Notes under the pieces: generated by a model
Database searches by the model: none
The model's input: the letters and a program-made list of their open reading frames with translations, nothing else
Told to the model about the DNA's origin: nothing
From: an uncultured Nioella sp.
GTDB taxonomy: Bacteria > Pseudomonadota > Alphaproteobacteria > Rhodobacterales > Rhodobacteraceae
Direction: 5' to 3'
Assembly (NCBI GenBank): GCA_947498125.1
Contig: CANMJH010000003.1
Coordinates: 186,001-250,000 of the forward strand
Length of the DNA stretch: 64,000 bases
Position numbers and translations under genes: made by a program
Shown: one piece after another, positions 44,960 through 54,698 of the stretch
How positions within the stretch are numbered: position 1 is the first letter of the stretch
How the letters are laid out: each line of letters begins with the position of its first letter

Positions 44960-45020
44960 GGTTGCCGGGTGTTCTCGCACCACCCACCCCACCCTCGCTC
45001 CACGAGTTTGCCCGGCAACC
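44960..45020. ncRNA. Possible stem-loop RNA with a C-rich loop
   Basis: A perfect 10-bp inverted repeat (GGTTGCCGGG at 44960-44969, CCCGGCAACC at 45011-45020) encloses a 41-nt loop containing runs of C (CACCACCCACCCCACCCTCG). Exposed C-rich loops are typical of small RNAs that sequester ribosome-binding sites. No promoter or terminator is clear, so this is a candidate only. Confidence 0.3.
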
Positions 45021-45142
45021 TGCAATTTCTCCCAATTTGGTCAAGATTCATTCCAGACGCGACCGAAATGCCCGTTGCATCCGTGTCAGAGATTCAGGAT
45101 AAGAAATCTACGATCCGCTAGTTTTTCTTGGGAGCAAACCAA

Positions 45143-45454
45143 ATGCGCGCACGTATCTACCAGCCCGCCCGCAATGCCATGCAATCCGGTTTGGGTAAGA
45201 CCAAGACCTGGGTTCTGGAATTTGCACCGGCGGAACGGCGCGCCGTTGACCCTTTGATGGGCTGGACTGGATCAGGCGACACCACCAGCCAGGTGAAACT
45301 GCGCTTTGATAGTCTTGATGCCGCAAAAGAATATGCGGAAGATCATGGCATCACGGTCACTGTGCTTCAGCCGCAGCGTCGCAAAGCCAATATTCGCAAA
45401 GGCGGCTATGGCGAAAATTTTGCAACCAGCCGCAAGCAGGTTTGGACCCATTGA
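45143..45454 (+). CDS. ETC complex I subunit (NDUFS4-like)
   Basis: A 103-aa protein of the ETC_C1_NDUFA4/NDUFS4 family, an accessory subunit of alphaproteobacterial complex I. It has the family's W-x-L-E-F start region (residues about 24-28), G-W-T-G-S-G-D-T-x-x-Q (about 43-53) and the C-terminal K[12 protein letters not shown] (about 84-96). The ATG at 45143 follows GGGAG by 8 nt. The stop overlaps the next gene's TTG. Confidence 0.9.
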   Translation: MRARIYQPARNAMQSGLGKTKTWVLEFAPAERRAVDPLMGWTGSGDTTSQVKLRFDSLDAAKEYAEDHGITVTVLQPQRRKANIRKGGYGENFATSRKQVWTH

Positions 45455-45930
45455 GCGCGACGCCGGACCTAATTTTTCAAACAGATAATCCAGATGCCGA
45501 CGATATGGCGGCGCTGATCGCCGCTCATCACGCCCAGATGCGCGCGCAATCCCCGCCCGAAAGCTGCCACGTAAAAACCAGCGACGAGCTGGAGGATGCG
45601 GGCGCGCAGACCTTTTCACTTCGCGATGCGGCCACTCAAGATGTCCTGGCCGTTGGCGCAATGGTTGAGATTGAGCCGGGTCATTTTGAACTGAAATCCA
45701 TGCATGTCCGCGCGTCGGCGCGGGGCAGGGGGCTTGGTAAGGTCTTGCTGGGCCATATGGTTTCCGCCGCCCAGTCCAGCGGCGCCACGCATCTCTGGCT
45801 TGAAACCGGATCAAGCGAAGACTACACAGCTGCCCGCGCGCTTTATAGTGCCGCAGGTTTCAAGATCTGCCCGCCATTTGGTACCTACGTCGCCGATCCG
45901 TTAAGCGCCTTTATGACTCGCGCTCTCTAA
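45451..45930 (+). CDS. GNAT family N-acetyltransferase
   Basis: A 159-aa acetyltransferase: the acetyl-CoA motif is [14 protein letters not shown] (residues about 86-99), then W-L-E-T-G-S (about 115-120) and [10 protein letters not shown] (about 128-137). It starts at TTG 45451, sharing TTGA with the stop of the complex I gene; TTG 45442 is an alternative. Substrate unknown. Confidence 0.9.
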   Translation: MSATPDLIFQTDNPDADDMAALIAAHHAQMRAQSPPESCHVKTSDELEDAGAQTFSLRDAATQDVLAVGAMVEIEPGHFELKSMHVRASARGRGLGKVLLGHMVSAAQSSGATHLWLETGSSEDYTAARALYSAAGFKICPPFGTYVADPLSAFMTRAL

Positions 45931-45972
45931 CATCTTGCCTTCGCTAAATCTCTGCCCCAATAAGGGGCCAGC

Positions 45973-46049
45973 GGTCCCTTAGCTCAACTGGATAGAGCAG
46001 CTGACTTCTAATCAGCAGGTTGAGGGTTCGAGTCCTTCAGGGATCGCCA
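45973..46049 (+). tRNA. tRNA-Arg (anticodon UCU)
   Basis: A full 77-nt cloverleaf: 7-bp acceptor stem (GGTCCCT with AGGGATC, one G-T), D arm GCTC/GAGC, anticodon stem GCTGA/TCAGC around C-TTCTA-A with anticodon TCT, T arm GAGGG-TTCGAGT-CCTTC, and an encoded CCA end. It reads AGA codons. The 1.7 kb after it is gene-poor and carries a decayed insertion sequence. Confidence 0.97.
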
Positions 46050-46482
46050 CTTTTTTAAGATATCAGTACTTTAAGTTGGGCGACGTGATTGACGTCGAAA
46101 GCCGCGCAGAGTGTGGAAGCACTATGGCAGTAGTGATCGGAATAAAATCAGTGTGATCGAACTGATACAGTTGCCACAAAGCTGAAACGCTTTGAAAGCG
46201 TTTGTGGGGCCGATTCCGGCAAAGAGGGCATGACGCGAAAATTCGTTACGCCTGGCTCGAATGCCTGCAATACGCAGATAGCGAACTTTGCGAAGTTCGG
46301 CGGACGGCCTCAAAGAAACATTCACCAGACCAGTTGGGTGCTGCGTGTGCAGGCGGCATTTCGGACATTCACTAACCCGTGCCGATTCCACCTCGTCAGA
46401 TAATCTGAGAGCACAAATAGTTGGTCCCCGACCACGCAGATCAAAGGACTGGACCTGTCCCGCTTTAGGGCCGCCTCATGTG
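46050..46482. other. Gene-poor stretch after tRNA-Arg
   Basis: About 430 bases. A minus-strand open frame at 46122-46391 has no recognisable domain and no good ribosome-binding site. The left end of the decayed insertion sequence probably begins near 46450-46483, but no clear terminal inverted repeat can be seen. Confidence 0.4.
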
Positions 46483-47680
46483 CTCGTTTAGGCCACTTTC
46501 GTTCGAAAGCGACCGGGCATTTCCAACCCAGTGCTGAATCGCGACGACGCGGATTTAAAAGCCATTGATGTATTAAAAAAATGGCGATCTCGGCCTGCCT
46601 TCTCGTTTCCCACGACCGCCGCCAGATGAGCTCAGCCTTGATGGTTTTGAAAAATGTCTCGACAGCGGCGTTGTCGTAGCAATTTCCCTTGCCGCTCATC
46701 GATACTTTGAAGCCGTGCCGCCGCAGGATCTTCTGATAATCGTGAGAGCAGTATTGCGACCCGCGATCCGTATGGTGGATGCAGCCTTTGGGCGGCGTCG
46801 CTAAGGCCATGGCCATGTTCAAAGCACTGGGGTCGTCAAGTCGCGTTTCATTCGGTTGCTCACGGCCCAACCAATGACGCGCCGGGAATGCAGATCAAGG
46901 ATGACAGCTAGATAAAGCCAGCCTTCTTGTGTCCAGATATAGCTGATATCGCCTGCCCATTCCTGGTTGGGCGCAGCGGCCGTAAAGTTGCGATCCAGCA
47001 GGTTTGAAGCGATGTTGAATTTATGATCGCTGTCCGTGGTGATCTTGTGTTTGCGCGTTCTGATCACAGAAATGCCGTTCTGACGCATCAAACGCCCAAC
47101 ACGGCGATGCCCAACATTTGGACCGATCTCCTTCACCTCTTCAGTCATGCGCGGCCTGCCACTCTCGGGACATTGCATAGCAATACTCTGCCGTGCAGCG
47201 CATAGCTGCTCAGGCTGAGACGCGACTGTTGGTTAATAAGCGCCAGCGTTACCAAATCAGATCGTTGTCTATGGCTGGCAGGGCGACTGCGGAACGTACG
47301 TAGACCACGGGTGCTGACACCAACAACATCGCACAAGCGATTTGCTGGAAAGCTGGCTATGTGTTCTTCAACAAACCTAAATCTCATTGCTTTAGGCCCG
47401 CAAAGAACTGGGTAGCCTTTTTTAGATTTCCCTCTTCTCCTTGAGGAAGCGGTTCTTTCGTCGAAGTCGGTCATTCTCTTGGGCGAGGTTCAAATCCTCT
47501 TTCCAAATCACGTCAGTATCTCGATGCGCCGTGATCCATTTGTTCAGCGTCGACATTCCGATACACAGGTCATCAGCCACCTGTTTACACGTAAGCCCGT
47601 TGGTCAGTGCGATCCGCACCTCATAAGTTCGAAGTTCATCCGGCCATTTCAGTCCCCTAGTTTATCTCCTTCGTTGCAAT
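46483..47680 (-). mobile_element. Decayed IS3-family insertion sequence
   Basis: Two transposase frames on the minus strand, both broken. OrfA remnant (47422-47660): K-W-P-D-E-L-R-T-Y-E-V-R-I-A-L with an HTH, ending E-K-R-E-I-stop; a T is missing before the A-run where IS3 elements place the -1 slippery site. OrfB is split over three frames (47145-47474, 46819-47178, 46483-46870): H-H-T-D-R-G-S-Q-Y carries the second DDE aspartate and D-N-A-A-V-E-T-F-F-K-T-I-K the catalytic glutamate. It cannot make active transposase. Terminal repeats are not identified. Confidence 0.8.
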
Positions 47681-48016
47681 AATTGCTATCAAAGGAGCGG
47701 CATCAAACCACGAACAGGTTAGTCAGTCCGGCGTTGGCAATCCTTGTTTTCTGGCGATGGATGCGACGCCCCTTGTGGCCCTTCGGGCGGCACCGCGCGT
47801 ATCGCTGCACCGCGCGTTTCCAAGTGCTAGTCTATGTTGGATGCACGTTGTACTTCTTTGACTGCTCTCAAGCGCCATCTCATCTCGGGTGGATTAGAGC
47901 GAAATCTTGGCTCTGAACTCTGACGGAAGGTTCTTTCGTTTCTTCATTTTGGATCTCAGCTCACGGCATGCGATCCACCTTAGCAATTGGTCCGAATCTA
48001 ATTCTCACCCTAAATT
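47681..48016. other. Gene-poor DNA between the IS remnant and iclR
   Basis: About 335 bases. One short frame (47683-47916, +) looks noncoding. No structure of note; likely remnant DNA at the junction with the catabolic cluster. Confidence 0.4.
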
Positions 48017-48799
48017 TCAAGCAAACTCACCATATCCACGACCAATATTTTTCGCTGCTGTTTGTAGCCGCGCGAGGTGGGCTTTTGCCACCTCCTCAAC
48101 GGGTTGAACACTGGCGTTCCATACAAGATTGACCGCCCCAATTGGCTCTGTCCCCACCATGATCGGAACTGCGATTGCCGAAGGCAACTCGCCGTAATCC
48201 ACAGCCCGGCCCCAATGGCCCTGTGCCCGTGCTGCATAACCTTGCACCGCAATGGTTTTCAGGATGTCGGGCAGTGTTGGTACGGCAGCAGTGTCCTCAC
48301 GCGGGAGGCTATTTACAAGATTTTGTAAAACATCGGCCAAATTAGATGGCGAAAGCCCAGACAGATAGGCCGTCCCAAGAGCCGACAAGATCGGTGATGG
48401 GCGGAAGCCGATTGTATCTGGATAAACTCCATGTTTCTTGAAAACACGGGTCGAATCCACAATCTCGGTTCTGCCGCGACCGATATGGGCGGCCAGATCA
48501 ACGCCAAGCCCAGTTTCGGATGACAATCGCACGATCTCTTCCTTTCCGGTGGCCACGAGCTGGCTGACCAGATCCGGCATGCCGCCCGCATGCGGAAAGG
48601 CAGAGCCGAGCTGATAGCATCCATCGCCGCTGCGGCGGATCAGCCACCGTTTGCTCTCCAGCGTTGCGCAAATGCGCAAGAGCGTCGGTTTTGCCAGCCC
48701 GGTTTGCGCCGCAAGATAGGCTAGGGAACTGGCCCCAGAGTTGTGGATGACTTCAAGGACCGTCAGTCCGCGTTCAATGGATCGATTGAGTTTGGTCAT
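48017..48799 (-). CDS. IclR family transcriptional regulator
   Basis: A 260-aa regulator: a winged HTH (residues about 1-65, with S-S-L-A-Y-L-A-A-Q-T-G-L-A-K-P-T-L-L-R) and an IclR effector-binding domain (about 75-260, with S-E-T-G-L-G-V-D-L-A near 94-103 and A-V-P-I-M near 209-213). The start at 48799 follows GGAA; longer frames to 48853 are possible. It is divergent from the TRAP-sulfatase genes and probably controls them. Confidence 0.9.
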   Translation of the reverse strand: MTKLNRSIERGLTVLEVIHNSGASSLAYLAAQTGLAKPTLLRICATLESKRWLIRRSGDGCYQLGSAFPHAGGMPDLVSQLVATGKEEIVRLSSETGLGVDLAAHIGRGRTEIVDSTRVFKKHGVYPDTIGFRPSPILSALGTAYLSGLSPSNLADVLQNLVNSLPREDTAAVPTLPDILKTIAVQGYAARAQGHWGRAVDYGELPSAIAVPIMVGTEPIGAVNLVWNASVQPVEEVAKAHLARLQTAAKNIGRGYGEFA

Positions 48800-48930
48800 T
48801 TTTTTGCGTTCCACCCAGTGAAACATTAAATCGACAGGGCTGCGATCGGTCAATAGGTTTCCTACAAAGGCCTAGCCCCCCGGAGAGGAGATCCGGGCGG
48901 TCTCGGGCCACACGTATCAGGGAGGATACC

Positions 48931-50793
48931 GTGCCAGATCTTAAGAGATTCGCATTTTTGGACTATGTCATCACCGCACTGTCGCTGGTGGTCATTGCAA
49001 CCGTTTTTTATGTGTCCGTGTTTGGAGTGTTTTCCGACTCATATCTGCGCGTTGGCATGTTGCTGGTCGGTGGGTTGCTGATTATTCTTTCCGGCATCAG
49101 CAAATCCGGTAACCTTTTGGATCGCGGGATCCTGTTGGCCGTCGCTGTTGCCTTGGGGCTAAGCGTCTACCAATATTTCAAGGCCGCCGAGCAAATCGAA
49201 ACTGGCCTCTACTTCTTGTCTTCGTCCGACATCTGGATGGGCCTTTTGGGCCTCGTCGCGGTGATCGAACTGACCCGGCGTTCGGTCGGGCTTGTCATGG
49301 CGATTGTCGCGGGCACTCTACTTGCCTATGGCGCGTTCGGGGACATGGCGCCGAGTTTCTTGCGGCACGCCGGGATCTCGACCGAGGAGCTTATGACCGT
49401 TCTTTGGTATTCCTTTGATGGTGTCTTTGGACGCCCTATGGCCACCGTTGTTTCGACCATCCTGATCTTCATCATTTTCGGCGCGCTGTTGGAGCTTTTG
49501 GCCATTGACGTGGTTCTCGTGCGGCTTGCTATGGCGGCCACCGGTCGATTGCGGTCTGGGCCTGCTGCGGCTGCCACGGTGGCCAGCGGTCTATTCGGCA
49601 CTATCTCAGGCAGTGCCGTGGCCAATGTCGTCGGGACCGGCGTCATCACCATTCCTTTGATCAAAAAGCGCGGTTTTTCGGCTCGTTTCGCGGCGGCTGT
49701 TGAATCTGCGGCGTCCAGTGGGGGCCAAATCACGCCGCCTATCATGGGTGCTGTCGCTTTCATCATGGCCGACGTGACGGGCATGCCCTATCTGACAATC
49801 TGCGCCGCTGCCGCCGTGCCGGCTATACTTTATTACGGCGGTCTTTTCGTCGCCATCTCCAGCGCTGCGCGCAATATGGAGCTGGACGATAAACCGCGCC
49901 CAAGCATTTCGTTCACCTGGCGGGAACTGGTTCAGATGGGGATTTTCGTCCTGTCACTTGCCGGCATCGTGGTGACAATGGTCGGTGGCTCGTCGCCTGC
50001 TTATGCCGGGTTTATCGGCGTGGCGCTGGCCGCAGTGATGGGCTTTGCAATCCGTCCCGATCTGTTGGTGAACGGGGAGGCTTGGCTGAAATTCATTCGC
50101 TCAGCGGGGCTGATCTCGGCGCAATTGGTGGTCATTGTCGGCGCGGTTGGGATCGTGATCGGCGTGCTCAACATGACCGGCGTCGGATTACGCTTTGCCT
50201 CACTGCTGTCCAGTCTTGCCGATGATCAGCTGATCCTGTCGCTCATCCTGATGGCCGTTGCGTGCCTATTGTTGGGAATGGGGATGCCGACCGTGCCGGC
50301 CTATCTGATCATCGTGCTGGTGATGGGGCCGTCTTTGCAAAGCTTGGGCGTGCCGATCATTCACACCCATATGTTCGTTCTTTATTTCGGGGTCCTTTCG
50401 GCGATCACGCCGCCGGTTGCTTTGGCCGCCTTTGCCGCGGCCCCCATTGCGGGATCCGGCCCGATGGCCACAGCTGTCGAGGCTTCGCGGCTGGCGCTGC
50501 CGGGCTTCGTGATCCCGTTTGCCTTCATCTTTCAGCCCGCGCTGCTGCTCGGAACCGGATATGACCTTGCCGACTCTGCTCAGTCGATCCTCTTCGTCAT
50601 GCTCGCTACTATCCTGATATCGCGGGCCTGCTATCCGCGCCGGGGTAAGGCCTTCATGGTTCCTGTCGGACTGGGATTAGCGGTTGCACTGATTTTCTTC
50701 GGGCCAATCGTATCCTGGATCGCTGTCGCTGCTGGCATCGGGCTGATGTTCATCGACCGGCTGAATCTGACTGCCGAAAACCAAGTTTCATGA
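48931..50793 (+). CDS. TRAP transporter fused permease (4TM/12TM)
   Basis: A 620-aa membrane protein fusing the small (DctQ) and large (DctM) TRAP permease subunits, the form paired with TAXI binding proteins. About 16 hydrophobic segments; the large-subunit part carries G-T-I-S-G-S-A-V-A-N-V-V-G-T-G (about 227-241) and G-G-Q-I-T-P-P-I-M-G-A-V-A-F (about 266-279). GTG start with GGAGG 5 nt upstream. Its stop overlaps the region before the TAXI gene. Confidence 0.95.
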   Translation: MPDLKRFAFLDYVITALSLVVIATVFYVSVFGVFSDSYLRVGMLLVGGLLIILSGISKSGNLLDRGILLAVAVALGLSVYQYFKAAEQIETGLYFLSSSDIWMGLLGLVAVIELTRRSVGLVMAIVAGTLLAYGAFGDMAPSFLRHAGISTEELMTVLWYSFDGVFGRPMATVVSTILIFIIFGALLELLAIDVVLVRLAMAATGRLRSGPAAAATVASGLFGTISGSAVANVVGTGVITIPLIKKRGFSARFAAAVESAASSGGQITPPIMGAVAFIMADVTGMPYLTICAAAAVPAILYYGGLFVAISSAARNMELDDKPRPSISFTWRELVQMGIFVLSLAGIVVTMVGGSSPAYAGFIGVALAAVMGFAIRPDLLVNGEAWLKFIRSAGLISAQLVVIVGAVGIVIGVLNMTGVGLRFASLLSSLADDQLILSLILMAVACLLLGMGMPTVPAYLIIVLVMGPSLQSLGVPIIHTHMFVLYFGVLSAITPPVALAAFAAAPIAGSGPMATAVEASRLALPGFVIPFAFIFQPALLLGTGYDLADSAQSILFVMLATILISRACYPRRGKAFMVPVGLGLAVALIFFGPIVSWIAVAAGIGLMFIDRLNLTAENQVS

Positions 50794-50816
50794 AAACCAA
50801 AAGGGAGATCTATATC

Positions 50817-51848
50817 ATGAAGTCACTCACTCTCAACCGCCGTGCAGTTATGCTCGGCACTGCCGCCGCCGCAACGGCAGCCGCGCTACCGCGCGCAGCC
50901 ATGGCCACCGAGCTATTGCGCATGTCGACCTTGGGCCCGGGCACCAGCCCGAACCTGGTGATGACCACATTCGCCAATATCATCAATCAGGATTTGGACG
51001 ATTACGAGATCCAGATCAACGCCACCGGCGCCGCCACCCGTCACGTTCTTGAAGTGGCGATGGGCAACACGGCGTTCTGCATGTCCTCGCCTGCCTTGCA
51101 TTCCCTGATGGCGAACCAACGCGCAATGTTCGAACCCATCGATCAGGCGCCCGAACTGGCGACCCGTCTGCGCACAGTGCTGAACTTCCCGATGGGCGTA
51201 TATCACATCGCAGTTTACGAATCGTCCGGGATAACGTCGCTCGATCAAGCCGCAGGCAAGCGCGTCTTCCTCGGCCCTCCAGGTGGCGCAGCCTATGCAA
51301 CAATGTCCCGTCTGTTTGAGGCCGTCACAGGTCTTGTTGCGGGCACGGATTACGAAGCAGTGCAACTGGGTTGGGACGCTGCTGCTGCGTCTTTCCAAGA
51401 TGGCAATCTCGATATCTACTGCAACCCGACAAACGCACCAAGCCCGGTCCTGACGCAGATCGCGGTGACCAATGAAATCCGGTTCCTTGGCATCCCCGCG
51501 GACCAGTTGGAAACTGAGGCTGTTCAAGGGTTGGCTAACCGTCCCGGCTTTGGCCTCGGCACACTGCCTGCCGGAGTCTATGGCGACAATCAGGTCAACG
51601 AGGAGGACACCACCACCCTCCGCGTGACCGTCGGTATCGTCACCAACCAGGATGCTGATGAAGAGATGATCTATCAGATGACCAGCACCTTCTTTGACGG
51701 CGTGACCGCGATGCGTGACGGCGCGCCATGGCTGGCCGCGATAACGCCCGAGGGTGCTGTCGCAGACATCAATGTGCCGCTGCATCCCGGTGCGCTGCGC
51801 GCGCTAGAAGAACTGGGCGTGGCAATCCCAGATGCGGCCCGCATGTAA
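50817..51848 (+). CDS. TAXI family TRAP transporter solute-binding protein
   Basis: A 343-aa periplasmic binding protein: signal peptide with N-R-R-A-V near residues 6-10 (cleavage after A-M-A-T at about 32). The TAXI fold is inferred from pairing with the fused permease and from segments such as A-T-R-H-V-L-E-V-A-M-G-N-T (about 75-87) and G-P-P-G-G-A-A-Y-A-T-M (about 153-163). GGGAGATC supports the ATG at 50817. It delivers an unknown acidic solute. Confidence 0.9.
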   Translation: MKSLTLNRRAVMLGTAAAATAAALPRAAMATELLRMSTLGPGTSPNLVMTTFANIINQDLDDYEIQINATGAATRHVLEVAMGNTAFCMSSPALHSLMANQRAMFEPIDQAPELATRLRTVLNFPMGVYHIAVYESSGITSLDQAAGKRVFLGPPGGAAYATMSRLFEAVTGLVAGTDYEAVQLGWDAAAASFQDGNLDIYCNPTNAPSPVLTQIAVTNEIRFLGIPADQLETEAVQGLANRPGFGLGTLPAGVYGDNQVNEEDTTTLRVTVGIVTNQDADEEMIYQMTSTFFDGVTAMRDGAPWLAAITPEGAVADINVPLHPGALRALEELGVAIPDAARM

Positions 51849-51905
51849 ACCTGAACTAGGCCGGGGCGTTCGCGCCCCGGTCCAAACTGCAAATAGGCCC
51901 GGATC

Positions 51906-53519
51906 ATGACCAAGAACGTTCTATTCATCATGTGCGATCAGCTGCGATGGGATTACCTGTCCTGTACCGGCCATCCGCATCTGCAGACGCCGAATATCGA
52001 CAAGCTTGCAGCGCGCGGTGTCCTCTTTGACCGGGCCTATGTGCAATCCCCGATCTGCGGCCCCTCGCGCATGTCCTTTTATACCGGGCGCTATGTCAGC
52101 TCACATGGATCTACCTGGAACGGCATCCCCCTTAAGGTTGGGGAAATGACGCTTGGCGATCATCTGCGCCCACTTGGCGTGCGCACCGCGCTATGTGGTA
52201 AAACGCATATGACCGCCGACATTGAAGGTATGAAACGTTTCGGCCTTGCCCCTGACAGCCAGATCGGCGCGCTGGTGTCGGAATGCGGATTCGAACCATT
52301 TGAGCGGGATGACGGGCTACACCCGGACGGGCCGCGCTATGCCCGCAATGACGCCTATGACGCCTTTATGAAGGCTCGCGGCTGGCCAGACGAGAACCCC
52401 TGGAACACCGTCGCCAACGCCGCCGAAGATGAGGAGGGGAATATTCTAAGCGGTTGGTTCATGGATTATGCCGACAAACCGGCCCGCGCGGCCGATGAGG
52501 AAAGTGAAACGCCTTACATCACCGGGCGCGCTATGGATTTCATCCGCGAAGCAGGTGACAGCCCATGGTGCCTGCACTTGAGCTACATCAAACCGCACTG
52601 GCCCTATATCGTGCCGGCGCCCTATCACGATATGTATGGCCCCGAAACGCATCTGGACCCGGTTCGCGGCAATGCCGAACGTGCCGATCCTCACCCGGTT
52701 TTCGGGGCATTCATGGAAGAACGTGTTAGTCGCGCCTTTCGCGATGACGCGACCCGCACCCGCGTTCTGACCGCCTATATGGGGTTGATCAAGCAGATTG
52801 ACGATCAGATGGGCAGGTTGATGGCCTTTCTGGATGAACAGGGCCTGACCGATGAGACCATGATCATCTTCACCTCTGATCACGGCGATTATCTGGGCGA
52901 TCACTGGATGGGCGAGAAAGAACTCTTTCACGACGCCTCTGCCCGTATTCCACTGATCGTTGTAGACCCAAGTGCCGAGGCAGACGTCACCCGGGGGCAA
53001 AAATCCCATGCGTTAATTGAGGCGATCGACGTCGTGCCGACGATTTTGGATTATTTCGGCGGCGACGCGGTTCCTCATATCATCGAGGGGAAATCTCTGC
53101 TGCCGATCCTGCGTGGACAGACCGAAGCCCTGCGGGACTTCGTGATCTCGGAATATGATTATTCCATGCGTGAGGTCCGGAAGCGATTAAATGTCGATGT
53201 TCAGGATGCCAAGCTGACGATGCTCTTTGACGGGCGCTGGAAATACATTTTTGCCGAAGGGTTCCGCCCGATGCTCTTTGATCTGCAAGCGGATCCGGAT
53301 GAGCTGACCGACCTCGGTGCAGATCCGGCCTATGTCGAGGAACTGGTCCGGATGGAGCGACTGTTCTTCCGCTGGACACGCCGCACATCGCAACGCACGA
53401 CGCGGTCAAACGCCTGGATTGCTGACCGTGAACCGAGCCTTGGTGAAGCCAAGGCTGGCATTTTGATCGGGTATCGCAACGAGGATGAATTGCGCGAAGC
53501 CCTGCCGGAGGGCGGCTGA
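51906..53519 (+). CDS. Sulfatase-family hydrolase
   Basis: A 537-aa alkaline-phosphatase-superfamily hydrolase. C51-G-P-S-R55 is the sulfatase signature whose cysteine becomes formylglycine; metal sites include D-Q near residue 11 and S-D-H-G-D (about 325-329). No signal peptide, so it acts in the cytoplasm on the imported substrate. Both sulfate esters and phosphonate or phosphate monoesters are possible in this superfamily. It is the last gene of the TRAP unit, consistent with import followed by hydrolysis. Confidence 0.9.
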   Translation: MTKNVLFIMCDQLRWDYLSCTGHPHLQTPNIDKLAARGVLFDRAYVQSPICGPSRMSFYTGRYVSSHGSTWNGIPLKVGEMTLGDHLRPLGVRTALCGKTHMTADIEGMKRFGLAPDSQIGALVSECGFEPFERDDGLHPDGPRYARNDAYDAFMKARGWPDENPWNTVANAAEDEEGNILSGWFMDYADKPARAADEESETPYITGRAMDFIREAGDSPWCLHLSYIKPHWPYIVPAPYHDMYGPETHLDPVRGNAERADPHPVFGAFMEERVSRAFRDDATRTRVLTAYMGLIKQIDDQMGRLMAFLDEQGLTDETMIIFTSDHGDYLGDHWMGEKELFHDASARIPLIVVDPSAEADVTRGQKSHALIEAIDVVPTILDYFGGDAVPHIIEGKSLLPILRGQTEALRDFVISEYDYSMREVRKRLNVDVQDAKLTMLFDGRWKYIFAEGFRPMLFDLQADPDELTDLGADPAYVEELVRMERLFFRWTRRTSQRTTRSNAWIADREPSLGEAKAGILIGYRNEDELREALPEGG

Positions 53520-53705
53520 CTAAATCGCGAGCCAATTTTCGCCAGTGACCGATATCTTTCCCGGCGACAGCCTTTCCGAAAAGGGTTTTGTGCGTTTCAA
53601 AGCCGCTCGTTTAGGCTCTATTATTATCCATCTGAGTGGATCTCATTACTTTCCGACACAAGGCACTAACTTGCCTTTTGGCGAGGCAATCCCCAAGATT
53701 TGGGC

Positions 53706-54470
53706 ATGTTAAAGATTTTCCAGAAGCGTCGACCAAATACTCTGGCCGCTAAGTCTATCCTCAATGTCCTTGATCAATCCGCAGAAGCCTACATTTTTCC
53801 AATGTTGGACAATGGATATGTATACTTGGCGGCATCTAGGCTCGCTCTATTTCGATCCGCAGAACATTGGGCAATCGTCTTCGAGGTTTTTGGCTATTCG
53901 CCGCGTGCTGGCCTCCCCGACCTTTCAGTAATCACCATCTCAAGTAAGCTGAATGCGAGGAACAAACCATCAGACTATGTGTCCGACGAAGCTTACACGA
54001 GCTATCTGAAAAATAACCCATTCTGGGAGATGCGGACTTTCTGGCCCATTTCAAACGAGGACTGGTTAGACAAAGACAACCCCGAACTCGTGGCTAAAGA
54101 CGGCAAAATCATATTGCGAGGTCAACCAAAGGACATTCCTCAGCCAAGCGCCTATGCAGCCAAAGGCGTGACATTGGGGGAATGCCAACCTGCAGTTTTC
54201 GAGCTTTGCCGCTACCTCGCGCATGATAACCTCGACGCACTGCTTGCAACCGAAACCGAACGTCGCGTGAGCATTCTTCCGGAAATGGAACAAATCATGC
54301 TTTTGGACGAATGGCATCATCCAGACCTTGCCAATGGCCAATCTCCAAGCCAAACGCAATCCTTCCAGCGCCTTGCGAGTGTTCTCGAAAAGAACGCGCC
54401 AGAATTGTACGGTGCTTCTAGACCCGCGAATAATCACTGGGGCAATTGGCCAGAGGGTGGAACGCTGTAG
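53706..54470 (+). CDS. DUF7003-like hypothetical protein
   Basis: A 254-aa soluble protein. The L-D-N-G-Y-V-Y-L-A-A-S-R-L-A-L-F-R-S-A (residues about 34-52) and F-E-V-F-G-Y-S-P-R-A-G-L-P (about 60-72) stretches match what I recall of the DUF7003 family. Function unknown. A TTG at 53700 is also possible. It stands alone between the TRAP cluster and the MarR genes. Confidence 0.65.
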   Translation: MLKIFQKRRPNTLAAKSILNVLDQSAEAYIFPMLDNGYVYLAASRLALFRSAEHWAIVFEVFGYSPRAGLPDLSVITISSKLNARNKPSDYVSDEAYTSYLKNNPFWEMRTFWPISNEDWLDKDNPELVAKDGKIILRGQPKDIPQPSAYAAKGVTLGECQPAVFELCRYLAHDNLDALLATETERRVSILPEMEQIMLLDEWHHPDLANGQSPSQTQSFQRLASVLEKNAPELYGASRPANNHWGNWPEGGTL

Positions 54471-54698
54471 CGGAACGGCCAGAAACATTGGCTTTTCGTA
54501 ATCTACTGCGGCCCCATTTGTTGAAGATACTCAAACAAGGCCAGCCCATAATGGCCTTTAGATTTTCCCCTAATGACCGTGGCCAACGACCATTCATAAT
54601 CGCGAATTTGAATGTAGGAATGAAATCACGCGCAGTTTTGATGTGCATCAAGTGGTTTCGGATGCAACGAGGTATTCTGGCGACGGAAAGGAACGCCA

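Larger units (their letters stand above)
44761..45142. other. Intergenic region between divergent uvrB and the complex I gene
   Basis: About 380 bases without a supportable gene. It contains the LexA-like box at 44792-44806 and a long inverted repeat at 44960-45020, both listed separately. Remaining short frames are not convincing. Confidence 0.5.

Noticed and set aside
45973-46049. tRNA-Arg as a proven integration site
   Set aside because: No repeat of the tRNA 3' end and no integrase gene are visible in the window.
46122-46391. Minus-strand 89-aa frame beside the IS remnant
   Set aside because: No domain, poor start context, and the region looks like decayed DNA.
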